Positions 7,736 to 16,532 are shown, numbered from the stretch's first letter. The stretch: 64,000 nucleotides of DNA from Bacteroidota bacterium (GCA_020056225.1 JAGVIE010000023.1:62001-126000); one strand, 5' to 3'. A program made the numbers and translations. The notes: a model not told the origin generated them from the letters alone.

Positions 7736-9007
7736 ATGCGATCTCCAAATTTCTCATCCACAATCATGCATCTTCCAATAGAAGCGTTGAAATCAGACTC
7801 CTTGGATCTGTGGCACGGTGTTTCTGCCGTTTCTCCGACACTAAATAGCTGCTACACGATTGATGACCAAGTTCTGAAAGAGGCAGAGGTTGAACGGCTG
7901 ATGCGCGATGTGGATGCTTCCATAGACGAGTTAAAAGCATCCGGACGTGCTGTGCGGAGACGAGCCACCGGAATACGAAGTCGGATTCAGCGTTCCATCG
8001 TCCAGCTCCTCCACAGCTTCGACTGCGTTATCGACGTCGACATGGAGCAATCTTTTTCAAGAGTTACCGATGAATTCATCGAACAGGCGTACGAGTTCGA
8101 TCCACAAATCAGCGAGGAAGCCATCTATCAGGCATCGAGGAACCTCCTGATCATGAACACGTTTCAGATGCACCTTGGGAAGGAGATTACACTTGCGCCA
8201 TCGGTCTTTGCATACAGCATGCTTTACCCGTACACCGATAACTACTTAGATGCTGTTGAGATTTCCGCACATGCGAAGCACGAACGGAATGAATGGCTGC
8301 TGCTTCGTCTATCCGGGATTGTGGCAACACCGCGGAACCGCCAAGAGCGAACCATCGATCGGCTTGCTGAAATGATCGAAGCCGAGTACGATCGGCATGT
8401 GTATCCTAACGTGTACGAGAGTCTTCTCGCGATTCATAAAGCACAGACGAGAAGCGTGGCACAGCAGTGCGGCGATCTTTCAGTTGATGAGCTGCTCGAT
8501 ATAAGTGTAGAAAAAGGAGGGACATCCGTTCTCGCGGATGGATACCTTGTGGCAGGGGAGCTATCGGCGGCTGACGCAGAGTTCTTCTTTCGGTTCGGAG
8601 TCTTGCTGCAGCTTATCGACGATCTGCAAGATCTTCAGGAAGATAGCTCTCTTCAACATCGAACGCTCGCGAACTGTGCAGTAGAAAAAGGAAAAATGGA
8701 AAATTTCACAGATAGGCTGCTGTCGTATGCCGATGTAGTTTTAAAATCCGCCCTTTCTCACCAACAGAAATTACGAACGTTGATCGAACGCAGTTGCCGG
8801 CTGTTGATCTTGGAGGCAATCGCATCCAATCACAACTACTACAGCGACCAGTACCTTCTAACTATGGAGCGGTGTGCACCGGTACGGTTCGAATATCTAA
8901 GAAGCGTGCAGCGACGATTTAAGGAAAGATACGATACTCATCAAGTCGAGGAGTTACGAAAGTATCGACGTTTTGGGATGCGGGCGAAAAAAGGAATTTT
9001 TGTATGA
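7736..9007 (+). CDS. Class I isoprenoid-synthase-fold enzyme (prenyl or terpene synthase-like)
   Basis: 423 residues, almost entirely helical. The C-terminal half contains VLLQLIDDLQDLQED, with D295-D296-x-x-D299 matching the Asp-rich metal-binding motif of class I prenyltransferases and terpene synthases. Before it, KGGTSVLADGYLVAGELS resembles the KGT region of trans-prenyltransferases. A candidate first acidic motif is TDNYLD at 167-172. The family as a whole is divergent, and the substrate (short-chain diphosphate, cyclisation or head-to-head condensation) cannot be told. No neighbouring gene belongs to an isoprenoid pathway. Codons look somewhat more GC-rich than in the surrounding genes, suggesting transfer. 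There is no good Shine-Dalgarno; Met11 is an alternative start. Confidence 0.6.
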   Translation: MRSPNFSSTIMHLPIEALKSDSLDLWHGVSAVSPTLNSCYTIDDQVLKEAEVERLMRDVDASIDELKASGRAVRRRATGIRSRIQRSIVQLLHSFDCVIDVDMEQSFSRVTDEFIEQAYEFDPQISEEAIYQASRNLLIMNTFQMHLGKEITLAPSVFAYSMLYPYTDNYLDAVEISAHAKHERNEWLLLRLSGIVATPRNRQERTIDRLAEMIEAEYDRHVYPNVYESLLAIHKAQTRSVAQQCGDLSVDELLDISVEKGGTSVLADGYLVAGELSAADAEFFFRFGVLLQLIDDLQDLQEDSSLQHRTLANCAVEKGKMENFTDRLLSYADVVLKSALSHQQKLRTLIERSCRLLILEAIASNHNYYSDQYLLTMERCAPVRFEYLRSVQRRFKERYDTHQVEELRKYRRFGMRAKKGIFV

Positions 9008-9030
9008 GGTAATTGGAGGGGTTTGAGCAC

Positions 9031-9069
9031 TACTTTTCCCCACGAGGAGGTGAAAATACAAAAGGGGTT
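9031..9069. repeat. Direct repeat, left copy, flanking DUF559 gene
   Basis: 39 bases beginning TACTTTTCCCC and ending AATACAAAAGGGGTT. It matches 9532-9570 at 36 of 39 positions by eye. The core is an inverted repeat (TTTTCCCC around CGAGGAGG), imperfect in this copy. It lies 11 bases before the start of the DUF559 gene. Confidence 0.75.
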
Positions 9070-9080
9070 GAAACGATTAT

Positions 9081-9476
9081 ATGACTGAAATATTCAATAA
9101 AAAAGAAATGAAGGAGAGACGACAGTCTCTTCGCAATCAAGCGACAGATACAGAAATACTTTTATGGGAACGCATCCGTAAAAAACAAGTGCTTGGTGTT
9201 CGCTTTCGTAGGCAATTCAGTATCGGTCACTATATCGTTGATTTCTATTCTCCTAAGATTAAACTTGCTATAGAGATAGATGGTAAAAGCCATGATCGAG
9301 AATCAAAACGAGAATATGATTCAACTCGCGAGGAAGAAATCAAGCAGCTTGGCATCAACATGCTCAGGTTTAGAAACCACGAAGTCCTCGAAGATATGGA
9401 TGGAGTCGTACGGAAAATTGAGACTGCGGTAAAAACATTAACCGTTAGCAAGGACGAACCGGCAAAAGTTCTTTGA
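9081..9476 (+). CDS. DUF559 (Vsr/PD-(D/E)XK-like) endonuclease-domain protein
   Basis: 131 residues. It has the DUF559 signature: ATDTEILLWERIRKKQVLGVRFRRQ (family pattern TxxExxLWxxLR...GxxFRRQ) at 21-45, followed by YIVDFYSP with Asp54 and AIEIDGKSH with Glu65, Asp67 and His71, the likely metal-binding residues of a very-short-patch-repair-like nuclease core. The family is widespread, and its members are often solitary with unknown targets. The gene sits alone between two copies of a 39-bp direct repeat, and a strong hairpin follows its stop. A repeat-associated mobile or selfish unit is inferred. Confidence 0.85.
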   Translation: MTEIFNKKEMKERRQSLRNQATDTEILLWERIRKKQVLGVRFRRQFSIGHYIVDFYSPKIKLAIEIDGKSHDRESKREYDSTREEEIKQLGINMLRFRNHEVLEDMDGVVRKIETAVKTLTVSKDEPAKVL

Positions 9477-9485
9477 CCCCCTGTA

Positions 9486-9506
9486 GTCCCCCTTCGTAAG
9501 GGGGAC
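9486..9506. terminator. Strong 9-bp hairpin after DUF559 gene
   Basis: GTCCCCCTT-CGT-AAGGGGGAC is a perfect 9-bp stem with a three-base loop, starting 9 bases after the DUF559 stop. It has no T-run, so it may be a structural part of the repeat unit rather than a classical terminator. Confidence 0.45.
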
Positions 9507-9531
9507 GGTTTCACAATGCTATGTGCGCCAA

Positions 9532-9570
9532 TACTTTTCCCCTCGAGGAGGGGAAAATACAAAAGGGGTC
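9532..9570. repeat. Direct repeat, right copy, flanking DUF559 gene
   Basis: 39 bases matching 9031-9069 at 36 of 39 positions. In this copy the inverted core is perfect: TTTTCCCCTC-GAG-GAGGGGAAAA (10-bp arms). It ends 24 bases before the pepA stop codon. Confidence 0.75.
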
Positions 9571-9594
9571 AGATAAGGCAAGGTATGAACTAGT

Positions 9595-11088
9595 TTATTT
9601 CCAATTCTTCAAAAACTCCACAAGCAACCTGACGCCAACACCTGAGCCGCCTTTGGGTGCGTACGGGTGTTGCTCTTCGAGCATCGCAGTGCCGGCGATA
9701 TCGAGATGAACCCACTTGTAATCGCCTATAAATTTCTTCAGGAAAAATCCTGCGGTGATTGCACCTGCCCATTTGCCGCCAACATTCTTTACATCGGCAA
9801 TGTCGCTCTTGATTTGTTTTTCGTATTCATCGAAGAGCGGTAACTGCCAAACCCGCTCAAAAGTTTTATCGCCTGCGGTTTTCAACTTTGCCATCAATTC
9901 TTCATCGTTACCCATCATACCGGTTGCGTGCATACCAAGAGCTACAACACAGGCACCCGTGAGTGTCGCAAGATCGATGACGGCTTTTGGTTTATATGTT
10001 GCCGCATACGCTAATGCATCAGCAAGTATGAGCCGACCTTCAGCATCGGTATTATCAACTTCAGATGTCTTGCCGCCGTAATGTTTGATGATGTCGCCGG
10101 GTTTCATTGCCGAGCCGCTCGGTAGATTTTCTGTCGCTGGAATTAAGCCAACAAGGTGAACTGGCAATTTCAATCGCACTGCCGCTTCCATTGTTCCGAT
10201 AACAGCCGCCGCACCCGACATATCCATCTTCATCTCTGCCATACCGCTTGATGGTTTGATGGAGATACCACCGCTGTCGAAGGTGACACCTTTTCCAACC
10301 AACACAATAGTATCGAGGTCTTTCTTGTTAGAATTGTGCTCAAGGATGATAAAGCGTGGAGGTTTTGTACTGCCTGCGTTCACAGCGAGGAGGCCGCCGA
10401 ATTCTTCCCTCTCAATTTTCTTTTTATCCCAGATCGTTATGTTGTATCCGTATTGCTCGGCAGATTTCTTAGCTGTATCTGCCAATGTCTCGGGATAAAT
10501 CTCGCAGGCAGGGGCGTTCGCAAGGTCTCTTGCTAAAGTTGTCGCTTCACAAATTATGCGGACATCGTTTAGTTCTTTCTTTACATCTTTGACGGTTGAC
10601 TCGGCAGGATCGAAAATTGTAATTTCGGTAATTCTGCTCTGCTCGTCTTTCTTTTTCGTCTGGTATTTATCGAATTTGTAGAGCGAGAGGTAAGCACCTT
10701 CGGCAATAGCATGAGAGATTTTACCGGTCTCGGTTTGACCAAAAGCCGGAAGATTAAACGCAAGATGTTTAATGCGTGATGCTTGTGCCTGTCTTGCAAC
10801 GGCGGCAGATGCACGGCGGTAGCTTTCATGAGAAAGTTTTTTCTCTTCACCGAGTCCGGCAAGATATAATCGTGGAGCGGTTAATTTCTTTTCCGTCAGG
10901 ATGGAAAGAACCTCAGCTACCTTTCCTTTAAAGTTTTCAAGCGAGATGATAGTATCGATTCTCTTTCCCAGAATCTTCCTTAGATAGGCAATATCCTGTT
11001 GGAAAAGTTTTTTATCTTCCCGGATAAAAACCGTGACGGCATCTGCCTTTACCTGTCGTAATGTCGATTTCTGTGCTGTTAATCTCAT
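9595..11088 (-). CDS. pepA: Leucyl aminopeptidase (M17)
   Basis: 497 residues, the usual length of the family. The catalytic C-terminal domain carries VGKGVTFDSGGISIKPSSGM at about 263-282 (metal-binding Lys and Asp) and NTDAEGRLILADAL at about 345-358 (Asp and Glu ligands plus the bicarbonate-site Arg). The N-terminal domain is more divergent. The enzyme is a cytosolic two-metal exopeptidase that removes N-terminal residues in peptide turnover. It lies 122 bases downstream of nrnA on the same strand and may share its transcript. No terminator with a T-run was seen beyond the stop. Confidence 0.93.
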   Translation of the reverse strand: MRLTAQKSTLRQVKADAVTVFIREDKKLFQQDIAYLRKILGKRIDTIISLENFKGKVAEVLSILTEKKLTAPRLYLAGLGEEKKLSHESYRRASAAVARQAQASRIKHLAFNLPAFGQTETGKISHAIAEGAYLSLYKFDKYQTKKKDEQSRITEITIFDPAESTVKDVKKELNDVRIICEATTLARDLANAPACEIYPETLADTAKKSAEQYGYNITIWDKKKIEREEFGGLLAVNAGSTKPPRFIILEHNSNKKDLDTIVLVGKGVTFDSGGISIKPSSGMAEMKMDMSGAAAVIGTMEAAVRLKLPVHLVGLIPATENLPSGSAMKPGDIIKHYGGKTSEVDNTDAEGRLILADALAYAATYKPKAVIDLATLTGACVVALGMHATGMMGNDEELMAKLKTAGDKTFERVWQLPLFDEYEKQIKSDIADVKNVGGKWAGAITAGFFLKKFIGDYKWVHLDIAGTAMLEEQHPYAPKGGSGVGVRLLVEFLKNWK

Positions 11089-11210
11089 ATTAATAATCCT
11101 TATATTTACGATTCAAGTTTCATGTTTCACGTCTCAAAATGCAGGTTATGTCAAAACAATAATCCGTCAATCCATCAATTATTCCACCACTCCAATACTC
11201 ATCTACTCAA

Positions 11211-12203
11211 CTACTCTGTACTCATATACTTTCCTGCTTTCTCAAGGATAAGCGGAATAACCTCATCGAGCTTCTTATCGAAAATTCTGGCTCCTGCGGC
11301 GTTAAGGTGCCCATTGCCGTTAAATTCTTTTGCCAACTCGTTGATAGGAATATTTCCTTTTGAGCGGAAACTGATCTTAACCCCGTTATGAAGCTCGTTG
11401 ATAAGAACACCAACAACTACGCCTTTAATGCTCATCGGATAAATTGTGAAATTATCTGTATCAACTTCTGTCGTGTTTGTTGCCTGAAACATTTTTTGCG
11501 TGCAGATCATGTAAGCGAGTTTGCCGTCGTACTCGGTCTTGAGTGTATCAAGGGCTTCACCGAGAAGACGCATCCGTCCTTGAGTCCAATTCTCATAAAC
11601 GTTGACGAAAATTTCGGTTGGATCCGCGCCCGCCTCAATGAGCTGTGCGATTGCATTGTGAGTTTCGGCATCGGTTCGCGGATATCGAAACGATCCTGTG
11701 TCGGTCATTATCGCTGTATATAGCGCGGTGGCAATTTCTTTATCGATAGTGACTTCACTCATCTCTTTAAGCATCTTATAAATTATTTCTCCGGTAGATG
11801 TAGCATCATTATCGATGAGATAATAATCGCCGAATGGGTGCGGCTCGAGATGATGATCGATTACAATCTTTATCGCCTTGGATTGCTTTACAAACGGTTC
11901 GAGACTTCGTAACCGATCCGGTTGATTGACATCGAGAATGAAAATAATATCGGCGTTAAGGATATGATCGCGATGCTGCTCAGGTATGAATTGCAGGATT
12001 TTCTTTTCCAGGTCGAGCCACAAATAGTTATCGGGTGTGGTATTATGGTTGATGATGACAGCGTTTTTCCCGAGTTGTGTGAGAACTGCTCTCATTGCGA
12101 GTTCACAGCCGAGCGCATCCCCGTCGGGATTGACGTGGGTTGTTATGACGAAGTTCTGGTGCTGGCTAATTAGGGATTCGATCTGTTTTAAATCTGAAAT
12201 CAT
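11211..12203 (-). CDS. nrnA: DHH/DHHA1 phosphoesterase, nanoRNase/pAp phosphatase
   Basis: 330 residues counted from the ATG at 12203 (MISDLKQIESLISQHQ). A longer frame upstream begins with residues not found in the family. Motifs: HVNPDGDALGCELA (DHH motif I), DVNQPDR, DHHLEP (the DHH itself), and the C-terminal GNGHLNAAGARI that corresponds to GGGHxxAAG of DHHA1. The family degrades 2-5 nt RNA and dephosphorylates 3'-phosphoadenosine 5'-phosphate, or hydrolyses pApA from c-di-AMP. The last is relevant here because a diadenylate cyclase (cdaA) is encoded at 40945-41760. The exact substrate is not decided by sequence. Confidence 0.88.
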   Translation of the reverse strand: MISDLKQIESLISQHQNFVITTHVNPDGDALGCELAMRAVLTQLGKNAVIINHNTTPDNYLWLDLEKKILQFIPEQHRDHILNADIIFILDVNQPDRLRSLEPFVKQSKAIKIVIDHHLEPHPFGDYYLIDNDATSTGEIIYKMLKEMSEVTIDKEIATALYTAIMTDTGSFRYPRTDAETHNAIAQLIEAGADPTEIFVNVYENWTQGRMRLLGEALDTLKTEYDGKLAYMICTQKMFQATNTTEVDTDNFTIYPMSIKGVVVGVLINELHNGVKISFRSKGNIPINELAKEFNGNGHLNAAGARIFDKKLDEVIPLILEKAGKYMSTE

Positions 12204-12263
12204 TGAGCAATATAATAAAAAAAAGTCAGAATTATGATAATAATTATCTCCTCTTGTTCTATG

Positions 12264-12289
12264 AAAAAGGCGAGAATCTCTTCTCGCCT
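12264..12289 (-). terminator. Rho-independent terminator after korB
   Basis: Stem AGGCGAGA (12268-12275) pairs with TCTCGCCT (12282-12289) over a 6-base loop. On the minus strand it is followed by TTTTT. It lies between the korB stop and the nrnA start, so it should end the ccdA-korA-korB transcript. Confidence 0.75.
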
Positions 12290-12324
12290 GCATTGACGTG
12301 TGTATTTAACACCCTGTCATGATA

Positions 12325-13374
12325 TTATTTAATCGTCCAGGTCTCGCCGTGTTTTAATAATTTTTCTAAATCCCCGATGCCTTGTTTTGCAATCGCCTTG
12401 TCTATTTGTTCAGTTACCACGTCATCATAAAGCGGTCTGGCAACCGCATATATGATTCCGATCGGTTGCGGGAGTTCCGGGATATTCGACATACGGGCGA
12501 GAATGAAAGAGAGCATTGTATCTTTTTCGTTATGGATGATCAAATCGCTGACGGAATATTTTCCATCCTTCAGAGATACTACTGTTGGTGTGAAACCTTC
12601 GAGTTTGATTCCTTTATCTTTTTCTTTTCCGAATATCATCGGTTTGTTATGTTCGAGGTAGACGATGTTATCGTCTTTTGTTTCTTTCTCGGTCAATGTG
12701 GAAAAGGCGCCGTCGTTAAACACATTGCAGTTTTGATATATTTCCACAAAGGAAGTCCCTTGATGTTCCGCCGCTCGTTTGATGATTGTTTGTAAATGTT
12801 TCGGATCGCGATCGAGTGAACGTGCGACAAAAGACGCTTCTGCGCCGAGCGCAACTAGAAGGGGATTGAAAGGATGATCGGGAGCGCCATACGGACTCGA
12901 TTTGGTGATTTTACCGAACTCCGAAGTAGGAGAGTATTGTCCTTTGGTAAGTCCGTAAATTTGATTGTTGAAGAGGAGAATCTTTACGTTAATATTTCGC
13001 CTACAAATGTGTATGAAATGATTTCCGCCTATACTTAGTCCGTCACCGTCCCCGGTAGCAACCCATACAGAGAGATCAGGGCGCGCAACTTTTAAACCGC
13101 TTGCAATCGCCGCCGCTCTTCCGTGTATACCGTGGAATCCATAAGTATCTAAATAATACGGGAATCGACTTGAACACCCTATACCAGATACGAAAACAAG
13201 ATTGTGTTTCGGAATATTAAGTTCAGGCAGAACGCGCTGTACCTGTGCGAGAATGGAATAATCGCCGCAGCCGGGGCACCAGCGAACATCCTGATCTGAC
13301 TGGAAATCTTTTGCAATGTATTTCTTTGTCGGAATAGCCGGCGCATCTTTGAGTATTTTATCTACTAATTTCAT
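12325..13374 (-). CDS. korB: 2-oxoacid:ferredoxin oxidoreductase, beta subunit
   Basis: 349 residues. The thiamine diphosphate-binding subunit: RWCPGCGDYS at 31-40 (Cys33 and Cys36), GIGCSSRFPYY, and the ThDP motif running from GDGDG (108-112) to FNN (135-137). It pairs with the adjacent alpha/gamma subunit to oxidise 2-oxoglutarate (or a similar 2-oxoacid) and CoA to acyl-CoA, CO2 and reduced ferredoxin. Length and sequence fit the KorB group. It follows korA by 9 bases. Whether it runs oxidatively in the TCA cycle or reductively is not shown here. Confidence 0.92.
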   Translation of the reverse strand: MKLVDKILKDAPAIPTKKYIAKDFQSDQDVRWCPGCGDYSILAQVQRVLPELNIPKHNLVFVSGIGCSSRFPYYLDTYGFHGIHGRAAAIASGLKVARPDLSVWVATGDGDGLSIGGNHFIHICRRNINVKILLFNNQIYGLTKGQYSPTSEFGKITKSSPYGAPDHPFNPLLVALGAEASFVARSLDRDPKHLQTIIKRAAEHQGTSFVEIYQNCNVFNDGAFSTLTEKETKDDNIVYLEHNKPMIFGKEKDKGIKLEGFTPTVVSLKDGKYSVSDLIIHNEKDTMLSFILARMSNIPELPQPIGIIYAVARPLYDDVVTEQIDKAIAKQGIGDLEKLLKHGETWTIK

Positions 13375-13383
13375 CGTAATCGC

Positions 13384-15213
13384 TCACTTCAGAATTTCAT
13401 CTATCTTCTGTTCAATTTCAATTGCTCTAAATGGGAGTCCCTGAACTTTATTAAGTTTAATTACAGGAATCAAATATTTGGCTTGAAGAAGTAACGCAAG
13501 TTGTCCTAGGTTCAGTTCGGGGACTAATATTTTCTTATAGTTCTTGAGTATATCTCCAATGTTTTTCTGGAATGGATAAACATACTTCAAGTGTAAATGT
13601 GAAACAGATTTACCTTGCCGGCGTTTTTCCTCTACGGCAGTCTTAATTGCCCCGTACGTTCCACCCCAACCAACAACGAGTAAATCACCTTTCTCATCGC
13701 CATCGACTTTTGCCAGCGGAAGGTAATTCGCAATGCGGTCGACTTTTTCCTGTCGAATTTTAACCATCAACTCATGATTCTCAGCATCGTAGCTTACGTT
13801 GCCGGTGATGTTTTCTTTTTCCAATCCGCCGATTCTGTGTTCGAGTCCGGGAGTTCCGGGAATAGCCCACGGTCGTGCGAGTGTTTTTTCATCCCGCATG
13901 TAAGGGAAAAAGCCATTCGGATCCGTTCGGAATTTTGCTGAAATATCCGGTAATGATTTTACGGGTGGTATTAACCAAGGCTCGGCTCCGTTGGCAATGT
14001 AACCATCGGTGAGTAGAATTACCGGTGTCATATGTTCTATTGCCAATTTAACAGCTTCGAAAGCGGCATCGAAACAGCCTGCTGGAGTGCATGCGGCAAG
14101 AACCGGAATTGGAGCCTCACTGTTTCTGCCGTGAACAGCTTGAAGAAGATCCGCTTGTTCAGTTTTGGTAGGCAAGCCTGTGCTTGGTCCGCCGCGCTGT
14201 ACATCGACGATCACGAGAGGCAATTCCAGCATTACCGCGAGTCCCATGGCTTCAGTTTTTAGTGCCATACCCGGACCGCTTGTAGTTGTAACGCCGATAG
14301 CCCCGCCATATGATGCGCCGATAGCGGAACTGATTCCGGCAATTTCATCTTCAGCTTGAAAAGTTTTAACACGAAAATTTTTGTGTTTAGCTAGCTCATG
14401 AAGAATTTCACTTGCCGGCGTTATTGGATAGCTGCCGAGGAATAAATCTAATTCAGATTTGACTGAAGCCGCAATCAATCCCCAAGCAACAGCTTCATTG
14501 CCCGTTACACTACGGTATGTACCCGGTTTTAAAGCGGCGGCTTCAACTTCGTAGTGAGCATGGAAGATTTCGGTCGTTTCGCCGAATGCATATCCAGCTT
14601 TCAGAACTCGGATGTTGGCTTCTACCAATTCAGGTGTTTTACTGAATTTTTCTTGAATCCACCTGACAGTGGATTCCACCGGACGCGTGTACATCCAGTA
14701 CATCATGCCGAGAGCGAAGAAATTTTTACTACGTTCTGCAATTTTTGTTGATAGCCCAAGATCAAGAACGGCGTTCGTGGTTAATTTTGTTATGTCTACA
14801 GCATGAACCTGATATTTTTCCAACGATCCGTCATCCAAAGGATTTTTTTCATATCCCGCGAGTTTAAGATTCTTATCATTAAAGCCATCCCTGTTAGCGA
14901 CAATGACACCGCCATCTATCAGACTGTGTAAGTTAACTTTAAGAGCCGCAGGATTCATCGCAACCAACACATCGCATGTATCCCCGGGAGTGCTTATTTC
15001 TTTTTTACCGAAATGAATTTGGAATCCGCTCACGCCGAAGAGTGTTCCGGCAGGCGCGCGTATCTCGGCAGGATAATCCGGCAGAGTACTCAGGTCATTG
15101 CCAAGTAAAGCCGTAGTACTTGTGAATTGGGAGCCGGTGAGTTGCATTCCGTCGCCGGAATCTCCTGCAAAACGAATCGTTACTTCATCTAATTTTTTTA
15201 ATTCTTTTGTCAT
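13384..15213 (-). CDS. korA: 2-oxoacid:ferredoxin oxidoreductase, fused gamma-alpha subunit
   Basis: 609 residues. The N-terminal 190 residues are the gamma domain (VTIRFAGDSGDGMQLTGSQF, DYPAEIRAPAG), followed by the alpha domain with GNEAVAWGLIAA, FQAEDEIAGISSAIGASYGG, TTTSGPGMALKTEAMGLA and VDVQRGGPSTGLPTKTEQADL. The gamma-alpha fusion is the usual form of KorA in the Bacteroidota and Chlorobiota. It provides the CoA- and 2-oxoacid-binding half of the heterotetramer with KorB. Its ATG directly abuts the stop of ccdA (15214), so ccdA, korA and korB form one transcription unit. Confidence 0.93.
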   Translation of the reverse strand: MTKELKKLDEVTIRFAGDSGDGMQLTGSQFTSTTALLGNDLSTLPDYPAEIRAPAGTLFGVSGFQIHFGKKEISTPGDTCDVLVAMNPAALKVNLHSLIDGGVIVANRDGFNDKNLKLAGYEKNPLDDGSLEKYQVHAVDITKLTTNAVLDLGLSTKIAERSKNFFALGMMYWMYTRPVESTVRWIQEKFSKTPELVEANIRVLKAGYAFGETTEIFHAHYEVEAAALKPGTYRSVTGNEAVAWGLIAASVKSELDLFLGSYPITPASEILHELAKHKNFRVKTFQAEDEIAGISSAIGASYGGAIGVTTTSGPGMALKTEAMGLAVMLELPLVIVDVQRGGPSTGLPTKTEQADLLQAVHGRNSEAPIPVLAACTPAGCFDAAFEAVKLAIEHMTPVILLTDGYIANGAEPWLIPPVKSLPDISAKFRTDPNGFFPYMRDEKTLARPWAIPGTPGLEHRIGGLEKENITGNVSYDAENHELMVKIRQEKVDRIANYLPLAKVDGDEKGDLLVVGWGGTYGAIKTAVEEKRRQGKSVSHLHLKYVYPFQKNIGDILKNYKKILVPELNLGQLALLLQAKYLIPVIKLNKVQGLPFRAIEIEQKIDEILK

Positions 15214-15948
15214 CTATCCTAACTCACTTAAAAAAGGAAACCATTTAGCAAAATATCCGGACAGTAGTGTCAGGTAATTCGTCATAATTAGAACACCAAT
15301 TAAGATCAATAAGATTCCACCTACGATTTCGACTTTATGGAGGTGCCGCTTGAATTTGTTAAATACATTAAAGAATGCTGACAGACTCAGAGCAGTAAGA
15401 AAGAATGGTATTGCCAGTCCTAAAGAGTAAGAAGTTAGTAATATTATCCCCTGTCCGATTGTTTCCTGGCGGCTTGCGAGCACAAGAATGCCTGCAAGAA
15501 TCGGTCCGATGCAGGGAGTCCAGCCAAACGCGAAGGCAAAGCCGACTAAGAAAGCGCCGAGAAGACTAATCTTTTTTCCCTTAGTATGAAATCTCTTTTC
15601 ATAATTCAGAAATGGAATTTTGAAAATTCCCGTCATGTGAATTCCGAATATTATTATCAGACCACCGGCAATTTTACTGATTAAGTTCTGTTGTTCATGA
15701 AGAAATTGTCCGATGGCAGTCGCTGATGCGCCCAGACCGATGAAAACCAGAGAAAAGCCGAGGATGAAGAAAAGTGCATTCAGTATAATTCGTTTTCGGA
15801 TCGCAGATCTGTTGTTGGTGTTCTGCATCTCTTCAAATGAAACACCTGAAATGAAGGAGAGGTATCCCGGGACTATCGGGAGGACGCAGGGGGAGATGAA
15901 TGAGATTAACCCGAATACAAAAGCAGTGAGTATGCCTACATTTTCCAC
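15214..15948 (-). CDS. ccdA: CcdA-type thiol-disulfide transporter (cytochrome c biogenesis)
   Basis: 244 residues, six predicted membrane segments. The two redox cysteines are seen: SPCVLPIVPGYLSF (Cys21) and GWTPCIGPILAG (Cys146), the signature of CcdA/DsbD-beta proteins. It carries reducing equivalents from cytosolic thioredoxin across the membrane for cytochrome c maturation or thiol repair. The start is GTG at 15948-15946, with AGGA spaced six bases upstream. It stands at the head of the korAB operon, an unexpected partner. A link to redox balance is possible but not shown. Confidence 0.88.
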   Translation of the reverse strand: MENVGILTAFVFGLISFISPCVLPIVPGYLSFISGVSFEEMQNTNNRSAIRKRIILNALFFILGFSLVFIGLGASATAIGQFLHEQQNLISKIAGGLIIIFGIHMTGIFKIPFLNYEKRFHTKGKKISLLGAFLVGFAFAFGWTPCIGPILAGILVLASRQETIGQGIILLTSYSLGLAIPFFLTALSLSAFFNVFNKFKRHLHKVEIVGGILLILIGVLIMTNYLTLLSGYFAKWFPFLSELG

Positions 15949-16076
15949 TTTAAATCCTATCTATTACTGAAGATCAAATGATTGAAATATAATTCAAATA
16001 GGAGGCTGATAATAGTCAACTCTCCTAATCTCTTAGATGCAGATTGGATGAAAAAGATTTCACTCCCGGGTATTAA

Positions 16077-16100
16077 GTTCGAGAGTAATTACTCTCGAAC
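16077..16100. other. Perfect 24-nt palindrome overlapping the rplI stop
   Basis: Arms GTTCGAGAGTAA (16077-16088) and TTACTCTCGAAC (16089-16100) are exact reverse complements with no loop, and the second arm contains the rplI stop codon. No T-run follows on the minus strand. It probably forms the 3'-end stem-loop of the ribosomal operon transcript. Confidence 0.55.
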
Positions 16101-16532
16101 CACCCAGATTTTGACCTTTCCGGCAACATCGGTATGCAGTTTAATGTTTACTGTATATATGCCAAGCGCTTTGATCGGTTCATCGAGTTCGATAATCCGC
16201 TTGTCAATGGTTAATCCTTTTTCTATGAGCGCGTCAGCGATCATCTGAGACGTAACCGATCCGAAAAGTTTTTCATCTTCACCCACTTTTACTTTTAATG
16301 TAACCGAAATTTTTTCCAGTTCCGATGCCATCTTCTTAGCATGCTGTAATGCACGTGTTTGATTGGTCGTATGCTGTTTTTTCTCCTCATCTAACTTGCG
16401 AAGATTACCTGCATTAGCTAGAAAACCGATTTTTCTTGGGATTAGGTAGTTGCGGGCATAACCATCTTTAACTTCGACGACATCCCCGATTTTTCCTAAT
16501 TTTTCATAATCTTGTCGTAATATGATTTTCAT
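16089..16532 (-). CDS. rplI: Ribosomal protein bL9
   Basis: 147 residues, standard length. The N-terminal signature MKIILRQDYEKLGKIGDVVEVKDGYARNYLIP contains the conserved G-D-VV-VK-GYARN-LIP pattern. The long central helix and the C-terminal domain (KLFGSVTSQMIADAL) follow. It binds 23S rRNA in the large subunit near the L1 stalk. It is the last gene of the prs-rplY-pth-rpsF-ssb-rpsR-rplI series, and a perfect palindrome spans its stop codon. Confidence 0.96.
   Translation of the reverse strand: MKIILRQDYEKLGKIGDVVEVKDGYARNYLIPRKIGFLANAGNLRKLDEEKKQHTTNQTRALQHAKKMASELEKISVTLKVKVGEDEKLFGSVTSQMIADALIEKGLTIDKRIIELDEPIKALGIYTVNIKLHTDVAGKVKIWVVRE

Noticed and set aside
9081-9476. DUF559 gene as the nuclease of the three-gene module
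   Set aside because: It is 1.7 kb away, separated by the isoprenoid-fold gene, and has its own flanking repeats; the family is often solitary, so linkage is not supported.
12204-12293. Thirty-residue N-terminal extension of NrnA
   Set aside because: It would read through the terminator region after korB and has no family similarity; the ATG at 12203 is used instead.
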